A stretch of 64,000 bases of DNA from Lacrimispora amygdalina (GCF_003432035.1 NZ_QOHO01000026.1:1-64000), one strand, 5' to 3'. Counted from the first letter of the stretch, positions 9,043 to 18,511 are shown. The notes: generated from the sequence alone by a model not told the origin. A program made the numbers and translations.

Positions 9043-11217
9043 ATGAAGAAAATAAAGGAAAATAGAAATTATGCCGGAATATTTATCTGCTGCGCGATGG
9101 CAGCAGTTCTGATTATTTTCTGCTTACTTGTTTTTGGAATCTGGAAGGAATATAAGGATGCCATTATTAATAACCAGAAGAAGCAGATGCTGTTGACAAC
9201 CCAGAGCATGGGAGAGAATCTAAAAGTCTTTATTGAAGGATATCAGTCAGATTTAAGTACGATTTATGATATTATGGAGGAAAATTATAAAAAAACAGGA
9301 ACCAGGGACTGGAGTGTTATCAGTGAATATGTTTCCAATCATAAACGGTTTGTCTATGATGTGATTGTGGAAGATACTTCGGGAAATTTAATAAAGAGCA
9401 TGAAAGGCTATGGTGTTGAGAAAACCTACTCGGTCACTGCAATTAGCAAGTCGGAGCAGTTTCTTCAGTGCAAACTGGAAAACGGTGATCTTTATCTGGT
9501 GTTAAAGCGCAATTTACCTGACATCGGATCCATTTCCATAGTTATTAATGAAAGAAGCTATTATAAGTCACTGGTTTCCAATATCCGCCTTGGAACCAAC
9601 GGATATGTTGTCATAAAGGATTCTAAAGGCATCATTCTGGCCCATCCCCAGGAGAAGCAGTGGGGAATTAATGTAATCTCCGGCAGGAAAGAGATGTTTC
9701 CGGGCGTGAATTTAAACAGCCTGGAGCAGATGATAGACAAACAGAACCGTGGGGAAGAAGGGGTTTCTGAGTATTATTCTTATTGGTGGGTGGATCCGGG
9801 GGTCCCGGAAGTAAAAAAAATCAGTGCCTATTCACCGGCACATATCGGGGACGGATTCCTGGTTGTCAGTGCAGTGATTGATTACAATGATATTTATATA
9901 CCAGTTGCAACCGGATTTTTTAAACTTGGACTTGTTTTTTTCTGTGCCATGGCAATTGTTCTGGGTCTGGTAATTTATATTGGAGATTTAAGGGTCCAGA
10001 AACGAAAGGATACAGAGGAAATAGCATATTTGCTGGAACTGAATAAGATACTGGAAGAGATTCACCAAAGTGAGGAAACCATTGCCCATCAGCAGAGGCT
10101 GCAGATTATGGGAACCATGACAGGGGGCATCGCTCATGAATTTAACAATCTACTGACTCCCATTATGGGGTATGCAGAACTTTTGATGATGGATCTGCCT
10201 GAGCGGTCAGAGAACTATGACAACGCCTCCGAAATTTATGAGGCATCGGCAAAAGCGAAGGAAATTATCCAGCAGATTTCATCATTAAGCAGAAAAAATA
10301 TGGAAACTGCCTTTAAAAATCTTCATGGGGAAAAAGTGTTAAAACGGGCGATTAAGATGGTTAGTTCTGTCTGCCCTACCAATATACATTTAAAGGAAAT
10401 GATTACTCTTCAGGAAGAGTGTTTTCTGGGCAATGAAACCCAGTTAAATCAGGTAATACTGAATATCTGTGTCAATGCCATTCATGCAATAGGACATAAA
10501 GAAGGAGCCATATCCATATCCTGTCAGACAGTGGACCGGGAGGAACTGGCCCAGTATAAGCTTTCCACGCTGCCGGAGGGCTGGGATCATTATATCCGGA
10601 TTGATGTGGAAGATGATGGAGGGGGAATGAGCGATGAAGTGCTCAAACAGATCTTTGATCCGTTTTTCACCACTAAGAAAAACGGAAAAGGTACAGGGCT
10701 TGGTCTGTCCCTGGTGGAGCAGATTATTCACTCCCATAAAGGATATGTGTTCGCAGAAAGTACCCTGGGAAAAGGCAGTATCTTTCATCTGTATCTTCCT
10801 GTTAATGAGCAGAAGGAACGGGAGGATCAGATCCAGCTGGAGGCCGGCGGACCGGTTCTTCGCATTATGATTGTGGATGATAATCCCAAAGTTTTGCGCC
10901 TTCTGGAGAAAAACTTCAGCCGGCTGAATGTTCCTCTAATCTCCTGTATGGATTTTGAGGAGGCAAGAAGAGTTTTAAAAGAGCAGGGAGTGGATGCGGT
11001 TGTAACAGAGCAGTATGTCAGGGGGAAAAGTGGGGTGGATTTCTGTATGTCATTGCAGGGACCATATCCGGGGGTGATCCGCATTCTTATGGCTGACCGG
11101 GTGACAAAAGAGCTTGTAGAGGCAAAGAAGCGGAGAATGATAGACGAATACATTGATAAGCCGGTTTCGGATTCCTCTATTTTAAAAGCAGTAAAGAATT
11201 TCAAGGATTTATATTAA
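9043..11217 (+). CDS. Hybrid sensor histidine kinase with extracellular Cache-like sensor
   Basis: A 724-aa membrane kinase. A first membrane helix (about 10-33) and a second (about 293-318) flank an extracytoplasmic domain of roughly 260 residues that looks like a dCache small-molecule sensor. His365 in IAHEFNNLL is the phospho-site. An N-box (NQVILNICVNAIHA) and the ATPase glycine boxes DDGGGM and GKGTGLGLS follow. The C-terminal receiver-like domain (about 605-724) has an intact VDD pocket and the DKP lysine, but Glu656 replaces the phospho-acceptor Asp. It lies between the response regulator and the citrate transporter, so citrate or a related carboxylate is the natural ligand guess. Confidence 0.9.
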   Translation: MKKIKENRNYAGIFICCAMAAVLIIFCLLVFGIWKEYKDAIINNQKKQMLLTTQSMGENLKVFIEGYQSDLSTIYDIMEENYKKTGTRDWSVISEYVSNHKRFVYDVIVEDTSGNLIKSMKGYGVEKTYSVTAISKSEQFLQCKLENGDLYLVLKRNLPDIGSISIVINERSYYKSLVSNIRLGTNGYVVIKDSKGIILAHPQEKQWGINVISGRKEMFPGVNLNSLEQMIDKQNRGEEGVSEYYSYWWVDPGVPEVKKISAYSPAHIGDGFLVVSAVIDYNDIYIPVATGFFKLGLVFFCAMAIVLGLVIYIGDLRVQKRKDTEEIAYLLELNKILEEIHQSEETIAHQQRLQIMGTMTGGIAHEFNNLLTPIMGYAELLMMDLPERSENYDNASEIYEASAKAKEIIQQISSLSRKNMETAFKNLHGEKVLKRAIKMVSSVCPTNIHLKEMITLQEECFLGNETQLNQVILNICVNAIHAIGHKEGAISISCQTVDREELAQYKLSTLPEGWDHYIRIDVEDDGGGMSDEVLKQIFDPFFTTKKNGKGTGLGLSLVEQIIHSHKGYVFAESTLGKGSIFHLYLPVNEQKEREDQIQLEAGGPVLRIMIVDDNPKVLRLLEKNFSRLNVPLISCMDFEEARRVLKEQGVDAVVTEQYVRGKSGVDFCMSLQGPYPGVIRILMADRVTKELVEAKKRRMIDEYIDKPVSDSSILKAVKNFKDLY

Positions 11218-11343
11218 ATCAAAAGTCTAATCTTAACAACTTTTAATTTTTCTCTTAAAGAAATGAAAGGGAGAAGATGTGAGGCTGTAAGGTTGGACTT
11301 TTATACTTTCCTCATAAACAAAATATAGAGGAGGAAGAAAAAC

Positions 11344-12681
11344 ATGAATGAGACAATGCTTGCATTATTAGGATTTGCAACCATTATCATGATCATTGTT
11401 TTACTGCTGAGAAATGTTACTGTTCCGGCTCTGGCATTCATCGGAGTATCCTGTGTCAGTGCGCTGATTCTGGTATTAACAGGAACCTTTACAGTCAAAG
11501 AAGTTGGGGATTTTATTAAGGCGGGGGTTGCTGATGTGCATTCCACTGCTGCACTGTTCATATTTTCCGTATTATTTTTCGGAATTATGACGGATGCGGG
11601 TATGTTTGACAGCATCATCAATGCTTTAATGAAAAAAGTGGGGCACAATGTAGTTGGTGTTGCATTTATGACCTGTATTATTGCAATGATTGGTCACCTG
11701 GACGGAGGCGGAGCTTCTACGTTCCTGATCACCATACCGGCTATGCTTCCGATTTACAAAAAGCTGAAAATGCGTTCTACCACGCTGCTTTTAATCTGCG
11801 TAACAGCAATGGGCGTTATGAATTTACTTCCATGGGGCGGACCTACCATGCGTGCTGCTTCTGTTCTTGGGATTGAAGCCAATGTGCTTTGGATGAGAAT
11901 TCTTCCGATGCAGGCAGTTGGTATTGTAATTGCGTTATTTACCGCATTCTTCTGGGGTGTTGTGGAGAAGAAGCGTGGTGCAGGAATTGACAGCACACTG
12001 GAAATGGAAGATTCCGATTTGCTGGAAGAAAGTGCTTCTACCAGTGAACTGGGTGATCTTGCAAGACCAAAGCTTTTATTCTTTAACATAGCTCTTACTC
12101 TGCTTGTTATTTATTGTCTTGTATTTTTAAAGGTTCCATCTTACTTAACTTTCATGGTGGGCTGTGTAATTGCACTTCTGGTTAACTATCCGGGAGCTAA
12201 ACTGCAGAATAAGATTATTAAATCTCATTCCGGCCCTGCTCTTATGATGGCTTCTACCATTCTTGCAGCCGGTGTATTTTTAGGCGTGCTGGAGCAGAGT
12301 GAAATCATGAACCATATGGCTAATATTCTTGCTTCATTCATTCCACAGTCTATGGGCCATTTTATGCCTCTGATTATCGGCATTTTATCTGTACCGCTGA
12401 CAATGCTGTTCTGTACGGATTCTTATTTCTACGGACTGCTTCCGGTTCTTATCAGTGTAGGAAACAGCTTTGGAGTAGATCCTGTTCATACGGCAATTGC
12501 CATGGTAGTATGCCGCAACTGTGCAACCTTTATCAGCCCGGTAGTTCCGGCCACGTTCCTCGGTGTCGGTCTTGCTGGTGTTGAGATCAAAGACCATATA
12601 AAGAATTCGTTTCTTTGGATTTGGGGCGTCAGCCTTGTATGTCTGGTTGCCGGTGTTGTGCTTGGTGTCATTACATTTTAA
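11344..12681 (+). CDS. CitMHS family citrate transporter
   Basis: A 445-aa membrane protein with about 12 hydrophobic segments. The family-typical stretches IGHLDGGGASTFLITIPAMLP and LLPWGGPTMRAAS are present (residues about 115-170). CitMHS proteins import citrate complexed to a divalent metal with protons. A strong GAGGAGG site precedes the ATG. The gene follows the sensor kinase by 126 bases and ends at a strong hairpin, so it may be read from the kinase promoter or its own. It supplies substrate to the CitDEF lyase upstream. Metal preference (Mg or Ca type) cannot be told. Confidence 0.92.
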   Translation: MNETMLALLGFATIIMIIVLLLRNVTVPALAFIGVSCVSALILVLTGTFTVKEVGDFIKAGVADVHSTAALFIFSVLFFGIMTDAGMFDSIINALMKKVGHNVVGVAFMTCIIAMIGHLDGGGASTFLITIPAMLPIYKKLKMRSTTLLLICVTAMGVMNLLPWGGPTMRAASVLGIEANVLWMRILPMQAVGIVIALFTAFFWGVVEKKRGAGIDSTLEMEDSDLLEESASTSELGDLARPKLLFFNIALTLLVIYCLVFLKVPSYLTFMVGCVIALLVNYPGAKLQNKIIKSHSGPALMMASTILAAGVFLGVLEQSEIMNHMANILASFIPQSMGHFMPLIIGILSVPLTMLFCTDSYFYGLLPVLISVGNSFGVDPVHTAIAMVVCRNCATFISPVVPATFLGVGLAGVEIKDHIKNSFLWIWGVSLVCLVAGVVLGVITF

Positions 12682-12697
12682 ATATCTCCTAAGAATA

Positions 12698-12730
12698 ACG
12701 GGGCTGCATTTGCAGTCCCGTCTTTCTTTC
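12698..12730 (+). terminator. Rho-independent terminator after the citrate transporter
   Basis: ACGGGGCTGCA pairs with TGCAGTCCCGT around a 2-base loop, followed by CTTTCTTTC. Confidence 0.85.
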
Positions 12731-12733
12731 TGT

Positions 12734-12781
12734 AAAAAAATTGCGTTCTGAGATGCCGTGTTCAGGCAGTCAGAACGCAAT
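12734..12781 (-). terminator. Rho-independent terminator of the carbonic anhydrase gene
   Basis: Perfect 12-base arms ATTGCGTTCTGA / TCAGAACGCAAT (12740-12751 and 12770-12781). Read on the minus strand the hairpin is followed by seven T residues, directly after the anhydrase stop codon. Confidence 0.9.
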
Positions 12782-12787
12782 TCTATT

Positions 12788-13336
12788 TTATGAAACGCTG
12801 ACAGGATCCAGCCTGCCGCAGGAAATATCCATAACAAAGCCTTTTATGGTAACACCGGAAGGCATGAGCGGGTGCTCTTTTAACAGGGTAACAGAGCGTT
12901 TGACAGAAGCTTTTGAATCATCAAACCCCTGAAACAGGTTGTCAAAATCAAATCCCATCTCTCTCTGATTCTGTATGGTCTCTCTTGTTATACCGCGCTG
13001 TACCAAACGGGTAATAATGGATTCCGCACTGACGGATGCGGCACCGCAGTCAGTATGACCGATTACCATAATCTCCTCAACATCAAAATCCAGTATGGCA
13101 ATCAGCAGGCTTCGAATGGTACTGTCGCATGGGTCCAGGATCAGACCACCGGCATTTTTAATTAATTTAACGTCTCCATTGTGTATACCGAGAGCTGCAG
13201 GAAGAAGCTCTACCAGCCGGGTGTCCATACAGGTCAGTATGGCAAGCCTTTTTCGGGGATATTTGTTGGTATTAAAGCGTTTATAAAAACCGCTGTTTAC
13301 AAAGATATCATTGTATTTTAGAATTTCCTCAATCAT
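12788..13336 (-). CDS. Beta-class carbonic anhydrase
   Basis: A 182-aa cytosolic zinc enzyme that interconverts CO2 and bicarbonate. The zinc ligands and catalytic dyad are visible: Cys and Asp-Arg in LTCMDTRL near residues 35-41, and His/Cys in VIGHTDCGA near 96-104. The length fits the short, clade-D-like bacterial forms. It is a single-gene unit with its own terminator. Bicarbonate supply could serve carboxylations in citrate or amino acid metabolism, but no operon link shows this. Confidence 0.93.
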   Translation of the reverse strand: MIEEILKYNDIFVNSGFYKRFNTNKYPRKRLAILTCMDTRLVELLPAALGIHNGDVKLIKNAGGLILDPCDSTIRSLLIAILDFDVEEIMVIGHTDCGAASVSAESIITRLVQRGITRETIQNQREMGFDFDNLFQGFDDSKASVKRSVTLLKEHPLMPSGVTIKGFVMDISCGRLDPVSVS

Positions 13337-13647
13337 AATCTGCCTCCTTTTTGATGGTGTCAGATTTATGATAAAGGTTTAATCTTAACCGTTACTTACG
13401 TTTCTCCTTAAAGATTATTTAGCTTGGCATGGAATTGAGCTTGAAAAATACCCAGAACGCCATGGGGGCGCTATTGCAGCCGGGAGATGTTACCGTTTTT
13501 GCAGCACGATCTTTGTCGAAAATTGTAGAAAATGGCAGAAAATGAAATTGTGAAAACAGCCGTTAGATGATAATATAGAACTATAATAAATGTTTGTTTG
13601 TCCAGCTTTAAAAATGATCGACATCTTATGATCGGGAGGAAGTCATT
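13337..13647. other. 311-base intergenic region between carbonic anhydrase and diguanylate cyclase
   Basis: Holds the divergent promoter area of both genes. I see AT-rich stretches near 13575-13600 that could be promoter boxes, and a small GATC...GATC repeat just before the cyclase ribosome site. It was compared by eye with c-di-GMP riboswitch consensus and did not match. No gene was found. Confidence 0.5.
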
Positions 13648-14745
13648 ATGTTACGTGAGGCAATGAAGTCCTATTACGCTCCTCTTTTAATCCTGTTGTT
13701 TTTCGGAGTCATGGTTTTTGTGGACAAGCTTTTTTCACAGAAGATTAAACGCCTGTTTCTGTTGGAGATTTGTCTGCAGCTTTTTTTAATGGCTGTCACC
13801 TGGCTGGATCAGTATTTTGCATTCATGGGAGATAATGGGCTTGTGTGGAGGCTGAGAAACATCACTACCTGCCTGAATTTTGCAATAGGTCCGTGTTCTC
13901 CCATGATTCTGGTGCTGATTTATGATACGGGTATTTCAGGAAAGATACCAAAAATATTTTACGTTCCCCAGATTATAAATTTTACCACCAGCGTCCTAAG
14001 CATATGGAGCGGATGGATTTTTTCAGTGAGCATCAGCAATGTATACAGAAGAGGACCGCTGTTTCCCATGCCTTTAACGGTTGGTTTTTTTTATCTGCTC
14101 ACACTGATAGTATTTTCTGCCAGACAGCAGAATAAGCCAAACCGGCGGGCGGAGACAACATTTCTTATAGCTGCTTTTTTAGGAATTGGCTCAGCTGCTT
14201 GTCTGGAGGTGTTTTTTGGACTGAGTTTCATGATATGGAATGTTTCTTCCGTATGTGTTATTTTATATTTTCTCCTTCTTACCACACAGAAAATATTGTA
14301 CGATTCGATGACTGGTACATATAGCCGTACTGCCTATGAAAGACGGATGGAGAAACTGAACTTTAAGCTCCCGTGTACGGTTGCCATGATCGATTTAAAC
14401 AATTTAAAGCAGCTAAATGACCAATATGGACATTCTTCAGGAGATGAGGCAATCTGCAGTGTTACGGCCGCAATTTTAAAGCAGAAGTCCAGACATATGA
14501 AGCTGTACCGCTATGGAGGAGACGAATTCGTACTTGTCAGCAGCCGGATGTGTGAAGAGGAGATGGACCGTGTCCTTAAAACAGCACAGGAACAATGCAG
14601 CGGGGGTTTTGATCTGCCGGTTTCTTTTTCCTACGGTACTGCTGTTCATCAGCCTGGAGATGATATACACAAAGCAATCCTACTCGCAGATGAGGCGATG
14701 TATCAGAATAAGGCGAAAATGAGAGAGGGGAAGGCAGCGGAATGA
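13648..14745 (+). CDS. Membrane-anchored GGDEF diguanylate cyclase
   Basis: A 365-aa protein. About residues 10-215 contain six to seven hydrophobic helices, and a GGDEF domain follows (about 220-360). The active-site loop is intact (YGGDEF, residues 289-294), so it can be expected to make cyclic di-GMP from two GTP. The usual inhibitory RxxD site five residues before GGDEF is absent, so product feedback is probably weak. GGGAGGAA precedes the ATG. It is monocistronic and ends at a hairpin. The signal sensed by the membrane part is unknown. Confidence 0.9.
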   Translation: MLREAMKSYYAPLLILLFFGVMVFVDKLFSQKIKRLFLLEICLQLFLMAVTWLDQYFAFMGDNGLVWRLRNITTCLNFAIGPCSPMILVLIYDTGISGKIPKIFYVPQIINFTTSVLSIWSGWIFSVSISNVYRRGPLFPMPLTVGFFYLLTLIVFSARQQNKPNRRAETTFLIAAFLGIGSAACLEVFFGLSFMIWNVSSVCVILYFLLLTTQKILYDSMTGTYSRTAYERRMEKLNFKLPCTVAMIDLNNLKQLNDQYGHSSGDEAICSVTAAILKQKSRHMKLYRYGGDEFVLVSSRMCEEEMDRVLKTAQEQCSGGFDLPVSFSYGTAVHQPGDDIHKAILLADEAMYQNKAKMREGKAAE

Positions 14746-14796
14746 GGCTGTTGTAAAATAAGTCAGTTATGATGAGATACTAATAAGTTCGGCATT

Positions 14797-14833
14797 ATAG
14801 CGAAGTGGTTTAAGACTGCTTCGCTATTTTTTA
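14797..14833 (+). terminator. Terminator after the diguanylate cyclase gene
   Basis: ATAGCGAAG (14797-14805) pairs with CTTCGCTAT (14819-14827), followed by TTTTTTAT. Confidence 0.85.
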
Positions 14834-14960
14834 TGCTGTCAGGAGATAATGGTCAAATCATTACTTTTATCTTTAACTGTCAACCTTTTTCGAACATAAG
14901 TTGATAATACTATTATTGATGAGAAGATAACTCAGTTAAATAGCAATTTAATTTTATTAT

Positions 14961-14990
14961 AAAAAGGAGTCGGAATTTTACCGACCCCCC
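14961..14990 (-). terminator. Terminator downstream of the secreted-protein gene
   Basis: On the minus strand GGTCGG-loop-CCGAC(T)CC is followed by a run of five T residues. It lies about 130 bases past the stop of the gene at 15121-15585. Confidence 0.6.
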
Positions 14991-15120
14991 AAGGTATATG
15001 TGTTCTATATGTCGATGAAACCTTTTACTTGTTAAACTAGTAAGAGGAGAATTTTTTAACTTTGCCCCTCTTAACACTAAATCCAAAGTGCTAATATATC
15101 TAATAAAATCTTTCAGCCTA

Positions 15121-15585
15121 TTACTTATTAGCGTGCGTTACTCTTATTATTTTACTGTAATAAAGCATCAAATCACCGTGATATCCATAAGCTAACCTAT
15201 AATCTCCATCATTTATATGGTAGTAATTGAGTAAATCTTCTCCAGATATAGTATAATAGTACCAATCATTAGCTTCATGCTGTTTTCTCTGCCACATAAC
15301 TTTATTATCTGATATTCGCACGAAGCTCAAAAATCCACCGTTTGACCATTTACTATACCTTTTTATAATTGAGAACTCGTAGTTATCATTATCATTCAGA
15401 ACTAAGTTAACCACATCTTCTGAATTACCCCATGCACCACTATTCCATTCTGTTTTGGTTAAACAATAATCGTTATAAACATCATGAGTATTAGATGCTG
15501 CTAATGCCGCAATACTAAGTGAAGCACTCATTGCTACTGCTATTACTATGGTAAATATTTTTTTTAAGTTCTTACCAATTTTCAT
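15121..15585 (-). CDS. Secreted protein of unknown function
   Basis: A 154-aa protein with a clear signal peptide: basic MKIGKNLKK, a hydrophobic core, and a likely cleavage after ALA-A near residue 29. The mature part of about 125 residues is rich in Asn, Asp, Tyr and Trp, with no motif I recognise. AGGGGAT precedes the ATG. The gene is AT-rich compared with its neighbours, uses many A/T-ending codons, stands alone and sits beside decayed phage sequence, which suggests lateral acquisition. It could be a small exported binding or bacteriocin-like immunity protein, but nothing in the sequence decides this. Confidence 0.7.
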   Translation of the reverse strand: MKIGKNLKKIFTIVIAVAMSASLSIAALAASNTHDVYNDYCLTKTEWNSGAWGNSEDVVNLVLNDNDNYEFSIIKRYSKWSNGGFLSFVRISDNKVMWQRKQHEANDWYYYTISGEDLLNYYHINDGDYRLAYGYHGDLMLYYSKIIRVTHANK

Positions 15586-15819
15586 ATTTTACATCCCCTT
15601 TTTTATTTTTTTAAAACAAATATCTTATAGTTGTTATAAACAAACCAATTGATTATAACAGACATCTCCCCCCTAATGAAGATATCCTTAGTAATTATTA
15701 TAGGGATCTAATTACAAAATAATTATCCCACTTTTCGCAGATATGGTCAATATATCTTCTGTTTTTGTACATTTTATTCGTCGCATTATTTGACACTCTT
15801 TGGCTGGTCTAATATTTAA
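15586..15819. other. AT-rich spacer upstream of the secreted-protein gene
   Basis: Contains the promoter region of the minus-strand gene and otherwise very AT-rich sequence in which I see no gene. Confidence 0.4.
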
Positions 15820-16166
15820 ATTAGTCAGCTTTATGAAAATAGCAATTTAACTGTTGTAACGGGAACAGCGGTCAAATGGACTGCTGATATTACAATTAAT
15901 GACTGTAAAAAGGTTGGTAAGCTTTGCTTTTGCAATGTTTATGCGAGCAAAGCCAGCGGGACAATAACTGCCGATGAGGCATTATTCAGTCTTCCATGAA
16001 AACCCACTAATGCACATATTTTACAGTTATAGGACGAAACACAACAACCGGAGCGACTGAGACAGTCCCGATATACATTGAGACAGAATATGGCACGATA
16101 CGGGCAACATCGGCACACAGCGGATCTAACGAAGTAAGATGCTATTTTGCGTATATTACAACATAA
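15820..16166 (+). pseudogene. Decayed fragment of a phage tail/structural protein
   Basis: Two frames read as one protein broken by a frameshift. The first (15820 to about 16000) encodes TVVTGTAVKWTADITINDC followed by a KVGKLCFCNVYASKASG segment and stops at TGA. A shifted frame then continues with TVIGRNTTTGATETVPIYIE and GTIRATSAHSGSNEVRCYF to a TAA at 16164-16166. The pattern (TVQWTA-type beta strand, KVG-NVYASKASG, GTIRATS) resembles C-terminal beta-rich domains of phage minor structural proteins. There is no start codon or ribosome site, so this is a relic and not a gene. Confidence 0.65.
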
Positions 16167-16213
16167 TCAAACTGATTATTTAATCAACAAAATAATACAT
16201 ATCAATAAAATAA

Positions 16214-16474
16214 TATCCTGCCTCTGCTACCGTTGCGAATAAATTTGTATCTGATAATCCAATATTTAGCGATACAAATTTAAGAATATATTCCAGTATT
16301 TCAGGGAAATTATGGTTTCAGTCAACCAGGCAGTTAAGTCAGAATGAGTGCTTTAGAGGAATCCAGAGATATAGGCTTTCATTGCGGGTGCAACCCCTGT
16401 TACCCCTCGATTCTAGAAACAACTATGGTATCGAAATTAAAGAATGGATTACCCAATCATCCGATATTTTATGA
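16214..16474 (+). pseudogene. Open frame without start codon, possible second phage relic
   Basis: An 86-codon stop-free frame encodes SATVANKFVSDNPIFSDTNL followed by a RIYSSISGKLWFQSTRQLSQ segment and ends at TGA. There is no plausible start or ribosome binding site. Its position after the tail-protein fragment suggests another decayed piece of the same insertion, but the similarity is not decisive. Confidence 0.3.
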
Positions 16475-16493
16475 TTATTACATCAGTGTAAAG

Positions 16494-16520
16494 AGAGTTC
16501 CTTTTCGGGGACTTTTTTTA
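16494..16520 (+). terminator. Hairpin with T-run in the AT-rich island
   Basis: AGTTCC pairs with GGGACT (one G-U pair) followed by seven T residues. It could insulate the flavoprotein gene from the upstream relic. Confidence 0.5.
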
Positions 16521-16652
16521 CTTACAAAAGGTCTTTTTTATATTCCAAAACTTTTTAATCTGATCTATATATGATAAATTATTATCAAAGTTATCATGCG
16601 ATAATATCAACTTAAAAACTGTTATTAACAGCAAAAAAGTGAGGAGAATGTT

Positions 16653-18488
16653 ATGAAAAAAGGAAAATTCGCGGGGCTTGCCGTGATGGCGGCCGCTGCT
16701 GCAGCTGTAATTGCATTGTCTGGTCCTATTTATACCAGTCTGGATAAATCCGGGAAAAAGAATGTTCAGGAAGCAGCGGCAGAAGGCAGGAATGAAAACG
16801 AAAAAGAAAAGCAGGCGGACATTGTTATTATCGGCGCAGGGGGAGCCGGTATGACAGCAGCTGTTGAAGCAGTCCAAAAAGGAGCCACTAATCTTGTTGT
16901 ATTGGAAAAAATGCCGATTACAGGAGGAAATACTGTCCGCGCCACCGGCGGTTTGAATGCGGCTGAAACACCGTATCAGGAAGCAGAAGGAATTGAGGAT
17001 TCCGTTGAACTGTTTGTGGAAGACACCATGAAAGGCGGCAAAGATTTAAATGATCCAAAGCTTGTTCAGGTGATGGCGGAGCAGTCTGCAGATGCGGTTA
17101 CATGGGTCAATGAAATAGGCGGAGATTTATCCGTAGTAGGGCAGTTCGGCGGAGCCAGCGTTAAGAGAATCCACCGTCCGTCCGATACTTCCGCAGTGGG
17201 TCCCATGCTTGTAAATGCTCTTAATGCAAAGCTGAAGGAACTGGATGTACCTGTATTTTTAGAGACGGAAGCAGTACATATTTTACTGAGCGAAGAGGGC
17301 GCTGTGCAGGGAGTACAGGCAGTAACAAAGGGCGGCGAGCCTTATACGATCTCCTGCAAGGCTGTGATTTTAGCAACAGGAGGATTTGGAGCCAATTCTG
17401 AGATGGTGGTGAAATATAAAAAAGACTTAGACGGCTTTTGCACCACCAACCACTCCGGTGCTACCGGTGATGGAATTGTCATGGCAGAGGAGCTGAAGGC
17501 AGGACTTGTGGATATTGACCAGATCCAGACACATCCAACCGTTAATCCGGATACAACTACCATGTACACAGAAGGTGTCCGTGGAAACGGAGCAATTTTG
17601 GTAAACCGGTCCGGTAAACGTTTTGTCAATGAGCTGGAAACAAGAGACGTGGTTTCAGAGGCCATTTTAAATCAGGAGGGAAAAACCTGTTTCATGGTAT
17701 TTGACCAGTCTGTAAGAGATAGCTTATCCGCAATTGAGAAATATATCGGTCAGGGCATTATTACCCAGGCGGATACACCGGAGGAACTGGCAGAAGCCCT
17801 CGGTGTTGATAAGGATCAGCTGAAAGCAACTCTGGAACAGTATGCAAAGTACCAGGCAGAGGGTAAGGATACAGAATTCGGAAGAGAAAGTATGGAAGTT
17901 CCGTTAAGTATGCCGCCTTACTATGCGGGACTGTGTGCGCCTGCTGTTCATCATACCATGGGCGGAGTGAAGATTGATACCACCACCCAGGTGTTAAAAG
18001 AGGATGGCAGTGCAATACCGGGACTTTTTGCAGCCGGAGAGGTAGTTGGCGGAGTTCACGGAGCAAACCGGCTGGGCGGAAACGCAGTGACTGATATTGT
18101 GGTTTTCGGAAGACTGGCAGGAAGTGCGGCTTATGACTATGTTGCTGCAAATGGCGGTTTCACTGAGAAAACCATGAAGTTAGCAGAAGAAGGAGATGCA
18201 GCACAGCCGGAAGTAAAGGGAAACTATAAGGATGGAACCTATACCGGAACCGGTAAAGGAAATAACGGAGAGATAACTGTAGAGGTTGTGGTGAAAGACG
18301 GAAGTGTGACTGCCATCGAACTGACCGATCATCATGAGACTCCGGGAATCTATGAGGCAGCAGAGAAAACGGTCACTTCATCCATTATAAGAACACAAAG
18401 TACTTCTGTAGACGGGGTGTCAGGTGCGACCAACTCTTCTAAGGGAATCAAAGAGGCGGTTGCGGCTGCTCTTGAAAAGGCAAAATAA
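16653..18488 (+). CDS. Exported flavocytochrome c-type FAD/FMN reductase (fumarate reductase-like)
   Basis: A 611-aa protein. It has an N-terminal hydrophobic export or anchor segment (about 5-25), a charged linker, then an FAD-binding fold with IIGAGGAGMTA at 59-69. A fumarate reductase-type catalytic region follows (GVRGNGAILVNRSGKRFVNE, HHTMGGVKID, GEVVGGVHGANRLGGNA). The C-terminal FMN-binding domain (about 525-611) carries the SGAT-S motif; Thr593 is the expected covalent FMN site. Such proteins reduce external fumarate, urocanate, acrylates or similar acceptors, receiving electrons through FMN from the membrane. The substrate is not predictable. GAGGAG precedes the ATG, and a perfect terminator follows. 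Confidence 0.9.
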   Translation: MKKGKFAGLAVMAAAAAAVIALSGPIYTSLDKSGKKNVQEAAAEGRNENEKEKQADIVIIGAGGAGMTAAVEAVQKGATNLVVLEKMPITGGNTVRATGGLNAAETPYQEAEGIEDSVELFVEDTMKGGKDLNDPKLVQVMAEQSADAVTWVNEIGGDLSVVGQFGGASVKRIHRPSDTSAVGPMLVNALNAKLKELDVPVFLETEAVHILLSEEGAVQGVQAVTKGGEPYTISCKAVILATGGFGANSEMVVKYKKDLDGFCTTNHSGATGDGIVMAEELKAGLVDIDQIQTHPTVNPDTTTMYTEGVRGNGAILVNRSGKRFVNELETRDVVSEAILNQEGKTCFMVFDQSVRDSLSAIEKYIGQGIITQADTPEELAEALGVDKDQLKATLEQYAKYQAEGKDTEFGRESMEVPLSMPPYYAGLCAPAVHHTMGGVKIDTTTQVLKEDGSAIPGLFAAGEVVGGVHGANRLGGNAVTDIVVFGRLAGSAAYDYVAANGGFTEKTMKLAEEGDAAQPEVKGNYKDGTYTGTGKGNNGEITVEVVVKDGSVTAIELTDHHETPGIYEAAEKTVTSSIIRTQSTSVDGVSGATNSSKGIKEAVAAALEKAK

Positions 18489-18511
18489 ACCTGAATTATG
18501 ATAGCAGTCAA

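Noticed and set aside
13337-13647. Possible c-di-GMP riboswitch before the diguanylate cyclase gene
   Set aside because: The region was searched for the conserved GEMM-I and GEMM-II blocks; only loose similarity was found and the order of blocks does not fit.
16344-16574. 76-codon plus-strand frame before the flavoprotein gene
   Set aside because: No ribosome site, no family pattern, and it runs through a terminator-like hairpin into the promoter area.
15121-16652. A prophage or phage-derived particle locus
   Set aside because: Only short, frame-broken pieces of one structural protein are present; there is no capsid, terminase, integrase or lysis gene.
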